Below are positions 32,728 through 44,720 of a DNA stretch of 64,000 nucleotides, in pieces (the first letter of the stretch is position 1; the number at the start of each line of letters is the position of its first letter). The translations under genes were made by a program, and so were the position numbers. A model generated the notes under the pieces. It was given only the letters and a program-made list of their open reading frames with translations, searched no databases and was not told the DNA's origin. The DNA is from Rosa chinensis (lineage: Eukaryota; Streptophyta; Magnoliopsida; Rosales; Rosaceae), in the NCBI RefSeq assembly GCF_002994745.2, contig NC_037088.1, positions 67,226,397-67,290,396 of the forward strand. The letters are read 5' to 3'.

Positions 32728-34632
32728 CACCCCCACACTTGAACTTTGCTTGTCCTCAAGCAAACTAAATGTAAATTAAATGCCAAAAATCTATTAACTC
32801 AAACTCAAATGCTCAAACATAAAGAAAGTGTGGTATTAGCCTTTCCAACCATAATCCTCGGAGAACTAATTATGTACATGACCATGAAGTAGATGTAAGC
32901 ACAACCTAAGATTTTTGAATTTGTGAGGCAATTAACAAGCACATGTGAAAAATGCTCAAGTATATGCATGTGTCGACCATGTGTCAAATCAATCCACCAC
33001 AATCAAATAGGCACATAGAAGACCCGATATAACCCACTAAACTCACATAGGTTCACTAAATATTACCGCTCAAGTGTTTAGGGGCTATATGTATTTCACT
33101 CAAAAGCAATTTCACAACACACGTTACCATATGCTTGCTCTTCGATCTCATCTCCACTAGGTAGGTCACAACATTCAAGATTAAGAGGTCTTTTATTTGG
33201 TTGTAATGGGGCTAAAGGCAAGTGGCTAATAGAAATGAAGGATAGGGAAAGACAAAGTCTATGGAAATTGGCGAAGCAACTCTCTCTTGTAGAGATCTAA
33301 GACTTTTGATTTCGAGTGCTAAGTCACTTACTCTAAACCCAATGTACAACCCACTATACTACGTACTATGTAATACTTTTTTTTTCTTTCCTACTTTTCT
33401 TTTCCTTGAACTTTCTTTCTATTTGCACAAACTTCTTTTTTTTTCTTTTTTTTTTCTACGTAATACTCTTTTTTTTTTCTTTACACAACTTTTTTTTTTT
33501 TTTGAGCACTTTCTTTTCTAAACAAATCATTCACCCCCACACTTATTCTTTTGTAACCTCACACTTTTGACTTTTCTTTTCTTTTGAAGCACTCAAACAT
33601 AAAGTCATTCTCTCGAATAGCTTCACCAACTACCACGGAAGGGTATGATAAAAGTGTATAGGCTAGGTAGGAATTTGTGGTGCAAATGAACAAAAAGGCT
33701 AAATTATATAAATAGGCTCAAAGTGGCAATCTAGTGGTAAATAGTTTTGGGCACATGCTTCTTCGGCCATGGTGGTATATAGTCCTAATGCCTCCATCAT
33801 TTCTATCATGTCGCAAGCTAAAAGTAGCCTCGAGAGGTCTCAAGCAAGTTCTAGATATGCAATGTCATGAAATTGTACACACATGAAAGAAAAAGTGAAT
33901 GAACAATGCATACACTATGGATATTAGGCTCAAAAGCTCACAAATAAGGCATGCAAGTTAATCGAATAATCTATATGCTTCTCTAACTATGATGAACCAA
34001 CCTAACCATAGGCTATGTGCACACATATAATCAAGCATAGATCACATATACACTCAATCACAAAACAAATTCAAAGTCCTACATCATGCTTAATCTATCC
34101 ACAATCATAACAAGTTAAGTCCATGGCTCGTCATTGGGGTTGGAAAAGGCATTAACCACTAAAATATAATTACAAAAAGCTAATCTATTTTTTTTTTGAT
34201 AGGGCGCCCGAGCCCTCACCCCCACACTTAAAACCAACATTGTCCTCAATGTTGTAAAGTGAGCTCGAAAGCTAAATCCATGTCGGATTTAGGCATGAGA
34301 GTGAAGTCCGGGCAAAAGCACAAAAATTGAGCTATGAAAATAAAAATCTAAATGCGGAGAAAAGTTACAGAAAACCCCCTTTGTCGACCCTTCATTGCTC
34401 ACGACCCTTGGAGAAGACTAATATGAGACACCAACCTCAAGGCAGAAGGCCTTGACTTCCTTAACATATGCTCCAAGCTAGCTCTAGGTGCTCATGAAAG
34501 ATCAACTCCATTGAAAAATATATAGTGTCCAAAGAGCAATGCATCACAAATAGGCTACCAAAGAATAAGGACAAGGTCCTTCATTAAGCACATGGCCTTG
34601 ATCACCTCCAATACACCTCACAACAGCGCCAT
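32728..34632 (-). other. LARD internal region, non-coding
   Basis: No gag, protease, RT or integrase motif in any frame. It contains poly-T stretches (33377-33505) and two copies of a Tat/Athila-type motif: on the minus strand CTTGAGGACAAGCAAAG then AAGTGTGGGGG (32730-32763), and TTGAGGACAATGTTGG then AAGTGTGGGGG (34218-34252). The first adjoins the 3' LTR and acts as polypurine tract; the second is internal. Confidence 0.75.
34615..34632 (-). promoter_or_regulatory. LARD primer binding site
   Basis: Minus strand reads TGGCGCTGTTGTGAGG close to the inner border of the 5' LTR (34633). It resembles the TGGCGCCGTTG site of plant Tat-lineage Gypsy elements, with a few mismatches. Confidence 0.65.
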
Positions 34633-35818
34633 TGACTTGATACACATTTACGCAAGCGTACGTATCGTTGTCAAGATAGGGAAATATTGAGCCCAAAGTT
34701 TATCGTACCACGGGGATTAGTGGCTAACCCACAATCCTTGGGTAGTCGGAACTAAAGTCACTAAGCAAACAAAAGAAAAAGAAAAAAAAAATTAAATAAA
34801 TAAATAAAATAAAAATACTATTCTAAGGCACCAAGCCTTAGAAATGCTCGGCTTTGGTTTGCACCAAAGCCTAATCAAAACTAAGAGCCTAGTGGTGGAT
34901 ATGCACAAATGAGTGGAAGAGTTTAATGTTTGGGGGTTGATTTTAACTTAACAAATAATAATGAAATGTAAAGCAACAAAAAATAAAAATGAAATGTAAA
35001 CAATAAAAATGAGAATGTTGGGTGTTAGGGAGATTCCTTCACCCAAATCTCATGTGTCGGAAGCTAATCTAATATAGATGCATATTTCCTATTTTGGCGG
35101 TAGTCGTATCCAAGGCGGTTCAAGGCTCAAGGACCGAAATTCCCTTTCATGGTATTCCTACTCCGGTTCAAGGGCCGTAGGGACTCACTTGGCATGAATT
35201 AGAGCCGGTTCAATGGTCACTAATTCACATCAAGAGGCGTAGAGATCGAGGAATTAGACTACTAAGCGACCCGCCCGCGCAATCACGCAACGGGTGTAAA
35301 TCACCATGCTTATAACCCCTCGAATACGAAATTGAAGGTTTCTAGCTTAGGAATTAGAAGGAGTCAAGCCCCTAACTCCATCCTAGACATGCTCAAAATA
35401 CACACCCTAGAGTTGACTAGACTCCTAGACATGCATTTTAACCCAACAAAAATAGATATAAGCATCCATCATATGAAAATTGCATCATTACATTAAATTA
35501 AACATCTTTTACACAAAATTTTGGGTTAGGGACACAACCCTAAAACCCAACAAGAAAATTACTCACAACCCATAATTATAGACATCAAAAATACAAAATT
35601 CAAAGAGAAAAGAAAAGAGAAGTGTAGGAGAAAACAATAATAGCCACAATTAGCTAGAAAGCCAACATGACTACTATTGAATTATAACTCCCACAATTAC
35701 CCAAATCTTGAATCTTGTAGAGGTTGAGCCCTTTAATAGATCCTTGAAGCTTTGTGTGAGTAAAATCCTTGAAATCTCTAAAATAAAACTAAAGAAAAGA
35801 GGAAAAATGGAGGAAAAG

Positions 35819-35857
<39 letters not shown>

Positions 35858-36522
35858 AGCCCAAAGGGGCTGCCTCTGTTTTGAGTGTGGTGCGGCAGCT
35901 GTTAAGAGATGAGAGAGCTCCCAGATTTAGGTCGTGGTATGTATATATATCTGTCGAAGAGAGAGGAAAGTATAATTATAATGGGTGGCTGCCACATAAA
36001 GAAAAGTGGATAGCTGTGCACGTGAAGGGCGCATGAGGAAGAGAAAGAAATATAATGGCTGCCACGTGTGAGCATGTAATTGGCTCAAAGCAATTAAGCA
36101 AAAATCACAATTGCTGCACAGCCTGCACGTCATGGCTAGAGATTAATTAATCAAATCATGGGCTAATTAATTAAGCTAATAATTAATTAATTAGGCCACT
36201 AATTAATCAATTAATAGTTTCTTCTCTTCATTCTTTTTCTTCCTCCTCCGGTCTTAGAGCATATCGGAAGGCATCATCTTGAAATTACTCGAATTCAGCT
36301 TCCTCACTCATGTTAACCATGGTTGACTACTATTGACTTTTCATCTCCTTGTCGAAAACTCTAATTTGTTGCAATTTTGCACCATTTTCTTCAAGAATTC
36401 TCAACTCCGCTTATTTCCTACACAATAAATAAAAATGGATTAATTACATATTAATTGACATGGGGATTTGCTTATTTATAGTGTTTTAGATATAATTACA
36501 CGCATATAAATGCGTATAATCA
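34633..36522 (-). repeat. LARD 5' LTR (1890 bp)
   Basis: Partner of 30832-32727. It contains a shorter (GA)n run at 35822-35856. The Copia RNase H frame resumes directly after the ccata at 36523. Confidence 0.95.
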
Positions 36523-38570
36523 CCATACCTCTATACTCTGCCTCAGCACTAGAACGTGCCACAACTTTCTGTTTCTTACTCTTCCATGTAACCAAATTAC
36601 CTCCCACAAAAGTAAAGTAACCTGATGTTGACCTCCTGTCTGTGATATTTCCAGCCCAATCTGCATCTGTGAAGCCACAAACCTGAAGAATGTTGTTGTG
36701 TTTAGAAAACAATACTCCCCTTCCTGGAGCTGACTTCAAGTACTTCAGAATTCGCATAACAGCATCCATGTGACTCTCACTCGGATTATGCATGAACTGA
36801 CTCACCACACTCACTGCATATGCAACATCTGGTCTAGTATGAGCCAAATAAATCAAGCGCCCAACTAACCTCTGATAACGAGCTCGATCAGTAGGTACCT
36901 GATCTAGATACTCAGCTAAACAATGGTTCTGCTCAATAGGAGTATCGATAGGTCTGCAATCCAACAAACCTGTCTCTATCAGCAAGTCAAGGACATACTT
37001 CCTTTGGCATAGATAGATTCCTTCTCTCCCCCTGGCTACCTCAATTCCTAAGAAGTACTTAAGTTCTCCCAAGTCCTTCATCTCAAACTCAGAGGCTAGT
37101 TGTCCCTGCAGCCTATCCATCTCAACGGTATCATTGCCAGTGATTACCATATCATCCACATAAATAATTAGAGCTGTTACCTTCCCTTGTTGATGCTTGA
37201 GGAACAAGGTATGGTCTGAATTGCTCTGTCTGTAACCAACCTTCCGCATGAACTGTGAAAATCTTCCAAACCAAGCACGAGATGACTGTTTGAGACCATA
37301 CAGAGACTTTCTCAATTTGCATACAAAATCACCTGGAGAAGCAACTACATATCCAGGTGGAAGGCTCATGTACACCTCTTCGACTAACTCTCCATGAAGG
37401 AACGCATTCTTAACATCAAACTGTCGGAGTGGCCAATTTAAACTAGCAGCAAATGAGAGCAGAACTCGAATGATGTTCATCTTGGCAACAGGAGCAAATG
37501 TTTCATCGTAGTCTATTCCATACGTCTGAGTAAACCCCTTTGCTACAAGGCGTGCTTTGTACCGATTCACTAACCCATCTGCATTATGCTTCACTGTAAA
37601 CACGCAACGACAACCTACAGCTTTCTTGCCTAGTGGTGGAGGCACAAGTTGCCAAGTATTGTTCTTCTGCAACGCCTCCATCTCTTCCTCCATTGCCTTC
37701 CTCCACTTTGGATCCCCCAACGCATCCTGCACTTTGTTAGGTACTGATACAGCAGATATTTAATTCACAAATGATTCATATGACTTAGACAACCTCCTAG
37801 TGGACATATAGTTGGCTACTGGATATGTTGATTTGGCAGTAAGAGTAGGTTCATATCTTTTGGCTGATTGACCTCGAGTGGTCCTATGTGGTAACACATA
37901 TTGCTCAACATTAGACTCACTACTACTAGTATCAGTGGATGGACATACCTCAAATGGATGATCTTCAGTACCAGGAAGCTGTGGGTCAGGGGTAGAAGCG
38001 ATGGTAGGAGGGGCAATTGTGTCTCCAACCTCATTCCGAGTGATGGGAACTGGTGCTTCTGCTGTTGGAGGAGGCGAGCTAATAGTTTCAATCGGATCCG
38101 TCAAAATACCTCCTGGCTGTGTGGCTTCTCCTTCTCCCTCTGATTCATCCCCCTCTCCATGATATAGCTCTTCAAAATATGAATTCTCTCCCTGAAAAGC
38201 TGTATCTGAAGAGGAGAAATAGCTCATGTCTTCAAAGAAAGTAACATCCATAGTGACATAATACTTTCTGGTGGGTGGATGATAGCACTTGTACCCCTTC
38301 TGATGACCTCCGTAGCCAACAAACACACACTTAAGGGCCCGGGCATCCAACTTAGACCTCTGATTTTTTGGTACATGGACAAAGGAAACACAACCAAAAA
38401 CACGAGCTGGAAGATTGTGAAAGGATGGTAAGGAGACATGGGAGGCGAGAACCTCAAATGGAATTTTTCCCTGAAGGACACTGGATGGAAGACGATTGAT
38501 AAGATGAGAGGAAGCATGTATAGCATCTCCCCAAAGATACTTAGGCATATGAGCACTAAAAAGAAGGGCC
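36523..38570 (-). pseudogene. Copia pol: integrase C-terminus, RT and RNase H
   Basis: The frame starts after a 1-base loss near 38570 with PKYLWGDAIHASSHLINRLP (integrase C-terminal region) and runs to an in-frame TAA at 37760-37762. It continues in the same frame with the RT: NTWQLVPPP, KARLVAKGFTQTYGIDYDET, QFDVKNAFLHGEL and the YVDDM catalytic box at about 37148-37162. RNase H has DADWAG near 36660. The frame ends at the LARD insertion (36523). Apart from the nonsense codon and the insertion, the coding is well kept. Reverse transcriptase and RNase H functions are assigned from these motifs. Confidence 0.93.
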
Positions 38571-39636
38571 GAGCCATATCAAGTAAATGACGGTTTTTCC
38601 GTTCAGACACTCCATTCTGTTCTGGTGTTTGTGGACACGTGGTTTGGTGAACAATCCCATGGATTTTAAAAAACTCTTGGAACACATGATTAACATACTC
38701 CCCCCCCCCCCCATTGTCAGAACGAAGGACTTTAATGGTGCTATGATATTGTGTCTGAACAAGATTATGAAAGGTTTGAAAAGCGGGGAAGACTTCATCT
38801 TTGGTTTTAAGAAGAGCAACCCATGACAATCTTGTACAATCATCAATAAACAACACGAAATATCGCATACCCGATACAGTAGTCTCTCTAGAAGGTCCCC
38901 AAACATCAAAATGAATCAACTCAAAAGGAATAATACTTTTATTAGAAATACTAGGAGAATAAATAGCACGATGACTCTTGGCTAAAACACATGTTTCACA
39001 TTGTAAAACTGACTCATCCACACCAATAAACAGAGTAGGCATGGTTTTCTTCATAAGACTAAAAGATGGATGCCCTAAACGGCGATGCCACAACCAAATC
39101 TCACTTAGCTTATCAGAAGTCGAAGTCAAAGTGGCTCGGGACTGTGCTCCTGGTTTCTCTCCTGCGTATGTCTGATCCAGATGGAACAACCTGCCCCTCA
39201 GATACCCTCGACCGACTATCTCCCTGGTGAGAAGATCCTGAAAAATCACATACATAGGGTAAAAGGTTACAGAGCATTTAGACTCAGTGTTCAATTGTGG
39301 GACAAATATCAAGTGATGAGATAAGTCAGGCACATATAACACATTATGAAGTTCTAAAGTGGGAGTAATACGCACTGACCCTGACCCTAACACAGGGAAA
39401 GCCTCACCATTGCCATTGGTTACATAGGACACTGATGGGGAAGACAATTCAGTAAAATATGATTTGTCATAAGTCATATGATCGGAGGCACCAGAATCAA
39501 TAATCCATGTATCAGAACCAACAAAGTTAGAAATCTGTAAAGCCAAACCAATTTTACCTCGACCTGCTATAGAGGCTGTAGGGGTAGCTCTACCTGCTGT
39601 ATGATGATCTTGGCCAGCCACTCCATAGAAATCTGG
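38571..39636 (-). pseudogene. Copia pol: protease and integrase core
   Basis: The open frame includes the aspartic protease motif WIIDSGASDHMT, GAG-pre-integrase WLWHRRLGHPS with CETCVLAKSH (zinc-binding H/C residues), and the integrase core HFDVWGP, LRSDN and PEQNGVSERKN. A run of at least 12 C on the plus strand at 38700-38712 adds glycines after LRSDN without shifting the frame. A 1-base loss near 38570 shifts the C-terminus, and a TAA at 37637+2000 (39637-39639) separates this part from gag. Non-functional copy. Confidence 0.9.
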
Positions 39637-39639
39637 TTA

Positions 39640-40583
39640 TTGGACCAAGTGAACTGCATCTGCTTTCCCCTTAAGGCAATAACCTTGCTTTTTAGGTTTA
39701 AGGTGTGGGTTCAACTTCCAACAAGTCTCCCGAACATGCCCAAGATTGTTGCAATAAGAGCATTGAGGACGAGGACGGTTGGAGAAGCCTTGCGGCAAAC
39801 CTTGCTGATGAAGTGGGGCTGAACTCTGCTGCTGAAGGAAAGGTGCAGGTGACTTGGCCTGAATGGCTAGGCTAGATACTTCAACCTGTGCAGTTTGACA
39901 CTTTCCTGCTGAGACTCATCCTTGCGGATGTATGTAAAAGCTGTGTTCAAACTAGGAGGGTCTGTCATTCTGAGCAATTCTCCCTTGGCACTGCTATGCT
40001 TCTCATCAAGCCCTTTCAAGAAGACATGAACCCTTTCTAGCTCCTTCTCCTTCTGGTACCACACAAGATCTTCCTGATTCTTGATCTTGCAAGGACGCTT
40101 CTGATCAATTTCAGCCCATACATTCTTCAGTTTGGTGAAAAACACTGACACTGGTTGCCCATTCTGTTGCATTCCTGCAGCTTTGCACATCAGTTCATGA
40201 ACCTGTATAAAATCAGACTCATTTGTATAGAGATCTCCCAACGTCTTCCATATTACCTCAGCAGTTTCACATTCCTCTACCATCTGTAGCACATCATCAG
40301 TCATGGCTCTAAATAAAATAGACATTACTAACCCATCATCATCTTCCCACTTAGCATAGGCCTCTATGTCATCTTCACTAGGAACATTGATTGTTCCTGT
40401 CACATGTCCCATCTTGTGTATCCCGCGAAGATAAACGGACATAATCTTCTTCCATGTTCGGAAATTGGTACCAGTGAGTTTGGTACCACCAAAAGAACCA
40501 CCTTCTGAGCTCTTAACAGAGACTTCAACTTTCTGAACCTCATTGGTCTTAGAACCCTGACCTTCACTTTGATCACCACCCAT
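39640..40583 (-). pseudogene. Copia gag
   Basis: ATG at 40583. The N-terminal part is a UBN2-type gag (GTNFRTWKKIMSVYLRG; VFLKGLDEKHSSAKGELLRM). A frameshift near 39895 ends that frame at 39867; in the next frame the nucleocapsid zinc knuckle CSYCNNLGHVRETC (CX2CX4HX4C, about 39720-39765) is seen, followed by the TAA at 39637-39639. The element therefore lacks a continuous gag-pol. Confidence 0.88.
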
Positions 40584-41237
40584 CACAACAATACAGTAGC
40601 AAAAAACACAGAGTATGCAGCGGAAAAAGAGGATATTCCAACAATTGCAGATATATATATATATATATATATATATTTTTTAACTGTTGGAATTGACCGA
40701 GTTACCGAGTTGACCGGGTCACTGAGTTGACCGGGTCACTGAGTTTCTGACCTTGAGTGGAGGGGGACGACCGAGGGAGAAGGACAACCGGACGAGGAGC
40801 GACGCCGGACTGAGTCGACTGAAGGGATTTGTGGACGTCGACTGAAGGGATTCGACGATCTGAGGTAGATGACGGCGGACGAAGATCGATCTGATTTCGG
40901 AGGCAAACGACGACGGTCTGGGACACAAGACGAGGCTGATCTGGACTGAAGGTCTGGGAGAAGAGCACCGGCGATCTGCGGACCGACCTGTGACGGATCG
41001 ATCTGTCTACTGCTGAAGACGAAGTCGAGCGTGGCTGCTGAAGACGAAGTCGAGCGTGCGAACCGGTCTGTTGTTGAAGACTAAGTCGAGCGAACGAACG
41101 AGATGAGGAAGACGTCAAACGACGTCGTTTCAGGGCCTGACCAAAGAATTGGTTTTTAACCCAATTGTTTTTCCTTGGATTAAGAAAAAACTGAAAGAAA
41201 GAGACAAAGTCCTTTTCGGATCTTTGCTCTGATACCA
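40584..41237 (-). other. Copia 5' leader and primer binding site
   Basis: Untranslated leader between the 5' LTR and gag. It contains TGGTATCAGAGC (minus, 41226-41237) at the LTR border, a GC-rich stretch with short direct repeats of gaagacgaagtcgagcg (about 41009-41095), and an (AT)n run at 40651-40676. An open frame here (40702-41292, minus) is R/S-rich, runs into the LTR and is not supported as a gene. Confidence 0.75.
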
Positions 41238-41434
41238 AGTCAAATAAGATAAGATTGAGAGAATATATTTTCTGATATATTATTACACCCATTCTGTGGT
41301 GTATATAAACAGACTACAATTGTACTACAACTATCGTATACTACTGTACTACACAACCTATACAAGGTAAGTAGTTACAACAATATATTCCCTTATAGTC
41401 TATTACTAATAGGGAGCAATGACTCACACTAACA
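41238..41434 (-). repeat. Copia 5' LTR
   Basis: 197 bp; begins TGTTAGTGTGAGTCA on the minus strand and ends at the primer binding site. Followed by the target duplication tgctt (41435-41439). Confidence 0.93.
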
Positions 41435-41439
41435 TGCTT

Positions 41440-41580
41440 AATACACTGCCTTAAAGTGAAGGTGATGGTAGAGTAGGAGAGCATTTACACAGGATAACCA
41501 TATGGAAGAAGCTGATATCTGTGTTGAAGTTGATAGAGGAACGTACATGCAGAGTCCCGATATTCTGAGCTGAAAATTGA
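41440..41580 (+). pseudogene. REM-type B3-2 fragment, unit C
   Basis: Continuation of the B3 linker split by the Copia insertion (aatacactgcc). Readable pieces related to the B3-2 at 10348 include GRVGEHLHRITIW-like text in shifted frames, DICVEVDRGT and a final FRAEN-like end (shifted). Frameshifts make it non-coding. Confidence 0.6.
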
Positions 41581-42975
41581 AGACTAAATAAGCATAAATT
41601 GTTCATGGTTCCACAGCATACGCTTTTGAAGTTAAATATGAGGGAAATTTAAGTATCATCTTACAGAAAGATAGATGGATAGAGTTCAGAAGAAGTATTG
41701 CTATATATTACTGTAAAACCGAGTGCTTTTAGTTGGATTTGAGTGCAATTTTCATTAGCAAATGTTCCTCTTGTTGTATCCAAACTATCTCGTCTACAAA
41801 AGAGAAAGACGTCATGAGATCAGTGCATCAATCTTTGAATCATTCAACCATATACACTTTCAAAACAAATTGAGTTTGAGTGCAATCTTCATGTGTATAT
41901 ATTCCTCTGCCACAGGGAATTTAGCTTCATCTGTGAGACTGTGACTGTAAATTCTAATTTTCTACTCCTGTTTCAAACTATGTGAAGAAAGACGTAATGA
42001 GATTGGCTTCCTTAGGCTTTGAAATATAATATTAATATCAGTGCATCAATCTTTGGATCATTTAAGGTCCATCATCTAACTATTTACACTTACAGACAAG
42101 ATGTAAACATGCAAGGTTTAATCCAAGGTTTCTTGTCTTCTCTGATAAAGACTTACAAAAGAAGTGGATCAATAGAAAAACATGTTTTTAAACGATGGCT
42201 TTCATATCATGTCAATTCTTTGAACATGTAAAACCACAATGCAAATTGTGGAATTCATTTCCGCCAAGAAAATAAGCAAGTGGTGATTAAAGTTTTCATA
42301 TAACTTTGGTTGAGTTGTAGTTTGCTTAAACATCTTGTAGATAATTGATAAAACTTCCCAAATTTTGGATGATCCGGTTGTTATGTCTAAATCATTGAAG
42401 TAAAGCTCATTAGTAACATCACCAGTTTGACACTAGACAGAATTTTTAGACACGCAATACTTTAGCTGACTGGCTCAAACCATAAGCTGTCCATGAAACC
42501 TTACGATGCTGATTGGGTGCAAAATCCAATTCCTAATAGCTTTCAACTGACCTGCAGAACTCACTCGAACAAATTTCATGGTCTGATATTTCGAACACAC
42601 ATTACAAAGCATGCCCTCGTGCTCTTGTTAATAACCATCCAGTACAACTCACTAGAGTGGAATTATGCATTATGGACAGGATAAAATGGTCTACCTATTG
42701 CTCGTTGAGTACAGCTAAAGACACTTTGTGCTTCTTTTAGAAGTGTTATACACCGGCATAGTCCCTAGTCCTAGCCCTAGTCTCTGAAACAACATTACCA
42801 CAAAACGAAACTTCTTGATTCAGTTTTCTAGTCATGTTATTGCTCAAGATGGCAGAGCAAATGATAAAATGTGTCCTCACATAAAAGCATATGAGAAAGA
42901 GGAAGAATGTTGAGAATATCCAGTTGCAACTAGAACTCATCATGTGAAATGCTCACTTCTTATAAATAGTGAGAA
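41581..42975. repeat. Duplicated spacer downstream of B3-2 and of TNL-D
   Basis: Homologous to 10573-11000, 4939-5691, 23787-24450 and 53723-54330. It should lead directly into the TNL-D C-JID region but is interrupted at gtgagaa, 42975, by the Helitron-like insertion. No gene was seen. Confidence 0.6.
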
Positions 42976-43126
42976 CTAGCTAACCCACCCGCGCAATGCT
43001 GCTGGAAAAGAGTGTTTTTTTTTTTAATAGTATTTCATATATAGTAAACAGCAAGAACAACTCGGAAAAAAATATTTCTATTTCTAGTCTACACTAGGGA
43101 TATATAACTTGATACAAATGCGAACC

Positions 43127-43490
43127 TCAATTCACATAAGTCAATTGATCAGTAAGTAGGAACAAAATTTGCAATGTCGTCAACTGACTTAACCTACTAA
43201 CTTGAATCGTACCGGAAGAATTTACATAAACTTCATCGAAACCTACTGACTTGAATTCTTTGTTGTATAAAGGAGGAGATTTGCTGTTGCTGATAGGCTT
43301 TCCGGTAACATCATACAGCCTTGTATCAGGTCTTATAAGTCTGAAGTTGTACACATGTAATATATATGGCAGGTTCCCTAGGAACTGGAACAATTCCTGA
43401 ATCGAGCATGTACCAGGAGTAAGATAACCACCCAAATTTGTGCAATGTATCCATGAAATCAACCGCACTGACCCATTGCAAGTCCTATCA
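43127..43490 (-). pseudogene. Unidentified captured ORF inside the Helitron-like element
   Basis: An open minus-strand frame of over 110 residues with protein-like composition (readable stretches include RLYDVTGKPISNSKSPPLYN and EFKSVGFDEVYVNSSGT). I do not recognise the family. The frame continues upstream of the first methionine (GPNDRTCNGSVRL), suggesting an exon of a larger gene. Its position near the 3' end of the Helitron-like insert fits captured host sequence. Confidence 0.35.
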
Positions 43491-43784
43491 TTGGGACCTG
43501 AAATTCATGTATAAATCATAAATCATGAAAAGTGAAACTTAGCATGGAACCCATCAACTTCAATTCTTCTATACTTTCAATGTAAGATGGTAATTACAAA
43601 ACCATGTATCTCTAATTTTCTATGCAGCATTGCAACTAAACCATTTATATCTAAAAGAGCTCGGAGAAGAGTTGTACTCAAAGGTATCAAATTTTAAGGT
43701 CTATGTAGTAACAGGATTCCATAGTTCTATATATCATGGTATCGCAGAACATAACTTAAATCATAAGCATAATGGATTCCATAG

Positions 43785-44100
43785 TTCTACACACCATGAT
43801 ATTGCAGAAGATTGTCAATAATGGGACAGCTTCCATCCCAAAGTCAGTTGTATCTGAAGGAAGTTTCTTGCACATATTTGCAACAGTTGATATTGCCACA
43901 CGCTGAAACATGAAAACACTTGATGAAGATCCCAAGTGAAAAGATGACGTCCTTTCAGCTACCAAAAAAGAGCTGCAAAATAATAAGTAATAATTAGATG
44001 GATTATGTGGACTCCAGTGGAGAAGAAAGAGAGCGCCGCCATAAGAGCACCAGCTCATAGACAGGCAGTTGGGCATTTCTGAGATATATTCCTCAGAGCT
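43785..44100 (-). pseudogene. UPL3-like (HECT E3 ligase) armadillo-repeat gene fragment
   Basis: Two exons of a gene resembling the N-terminal ARM region of UPL3/KAKTUS. Exon a (about 44012-44100) reads LRNISQKCPTACL, stop (TGA where the family has arginine), then AGALMAALSFFSTGV. After an intron with a tttcag acceptor, exon b (to about 43785 from 43902) reads RVAISTVANMCKKLPSDTTD and MEAVPLLT, then NLLQYH in a shifted frame. The retained intron shows capture of genomic DNA. The nonsense codon and frameshift make it a pseudogene. It could still give antisense or siRNA-type transcripts; that is not shown here. Confidence 0.8.
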
Positions 44101-44522
44101 AAACAGTCAAACTTGACATATACAAACCAAAAGAACCTCAATATTTAACAACACCCATCAATGAAAACCAACCCAATTTTCAAAGCTTAAGAACCAGGCT
44201 TTTGGTTTTAAGAACTATCAAACATATATTCTAGTCAGCTGTAAGAAACAGCTTCTACCATTTTGCATCCAGATCATGTGTCTTTTTCTGCCTAAATTGT
44301 ATTAGATCCTCAAACGGAACAAAATATCTTTCACTGGCTGATATTAAGAAAAGATTGTAGAATTGCTGTGTTAAAAATATGTTCAAACACATCAAGGTTA
44401 ACTAACCAGTATTCCAAAGTTTCAAACATGAAAAAAGCTTCAATGACACACATACTGATGGAGTGTTAACGACACAGACTGTAGACTTGCAGGAATACTA
44501 CTGAATTGTAAAACAAATTACA

Positions 44523-44720
44523 ATGGCTTACTTGTTCCTTGCCTTCACACCATTCCTCTTGTCAGTCCCTCTTTCATCATCAGGATGGTCACTTGAAGCC
44601 TTTGGTGACACACGGTTTGAGTTTGGCTCCGAGGCAACATTGCTTGATTTCTTATCAACCCCTCAATCCTACAGTAGTTTGAGGAAAAGGGACGAACCAA
44701 ACAATTGGAGAAGCGAGCTG
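44523..44720 (-). pseudogene. Possible second captured exon in the Helitron-like element
   Basis: On the minus strand a frame reads GVDKKSSNVASEPNSNRVSP and ASSDHPDDERGTDKRNGVKA, then RNK before an ideal donor (CAAG/GTAAGCC, 44525-44530). The low-complexity hydrophilic text with a clean donor looks like a linker exon. Upstream stops break it. The family is not recognised; the plus-strand frames over the same bases are less protein-like. Confidence 0.35.

Larger units (their letters stand above)
30832..36522 (-). mobile_element. LARD: non-coding Ty3/Gypsy-derived LTR element, very young
   Basis: Two LTRs (30832-32727 and 34633-36522), each about 1.89 kb, beginning TGACTTGATAC and ending GTATAATCA, flank a 1.9-kb internal part without coding frames. 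I see only two base substitutions plus a (GA)n length change between the LTRs. Orientation is minus: next to 34633 the minus strand reads TGGCGCTGTTGTGAGG, like the tRNA-type primer binding site TGGCGCCGTTG of Tat-like Gypsy elements, and next to 32727 it reads AAGTGTGGGGGTG, a polypurine tract. It lacks gag and pol, so it must have been mobilised in trans. The ccata target duplication is perfect. Confidence 0.93.
30303..41434 (-). mobile_element. Ty1/Copia retrotransposon, decayed, with nested insertion
   Basis: Complete but dead Copia element on the minus strand. LTRs of 197 bp (5' LTR 41238-41434, 3' LTR 30303-30499) differ at about 7 positions. The primer binding site TGGTATCAGAGC (minus, 41226-41237) matches initiator tRNA-Met use, and a polypurine tract CAGGGGGAG lies beside the 3' LTR. 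Target duplication tgctt flanks it (30298-30302 and 41435-41439). Unit D carries the uninterrupted site (gttggactgctgaatacac near 53546), proving insertion into a B3 linker. Without the nested LARD it is about 5.4 kb. Gag and pol contain at least two frameshifts and two nonsense codons. Confidence 0.95.

Noticed and set aside
33261..33521. 86-residue F/L-rich plus-strand frame
   Set aside because: Translation of poly-T and pyrimidine-rich tracts inside the LARD.
38700..38712. Run of at least 12 C in the Copia integrase region
   Set aside because: It keeps frame and only adds glycines in a dead element; may also be a sequencing artefact.
40702..41292. 196-residue frame in the Copia leader
   Set aside because: It overlaps the LTR and primer binding site, is R/S/Q-rich without domains, and lies where Copia elements have untranslated leader.
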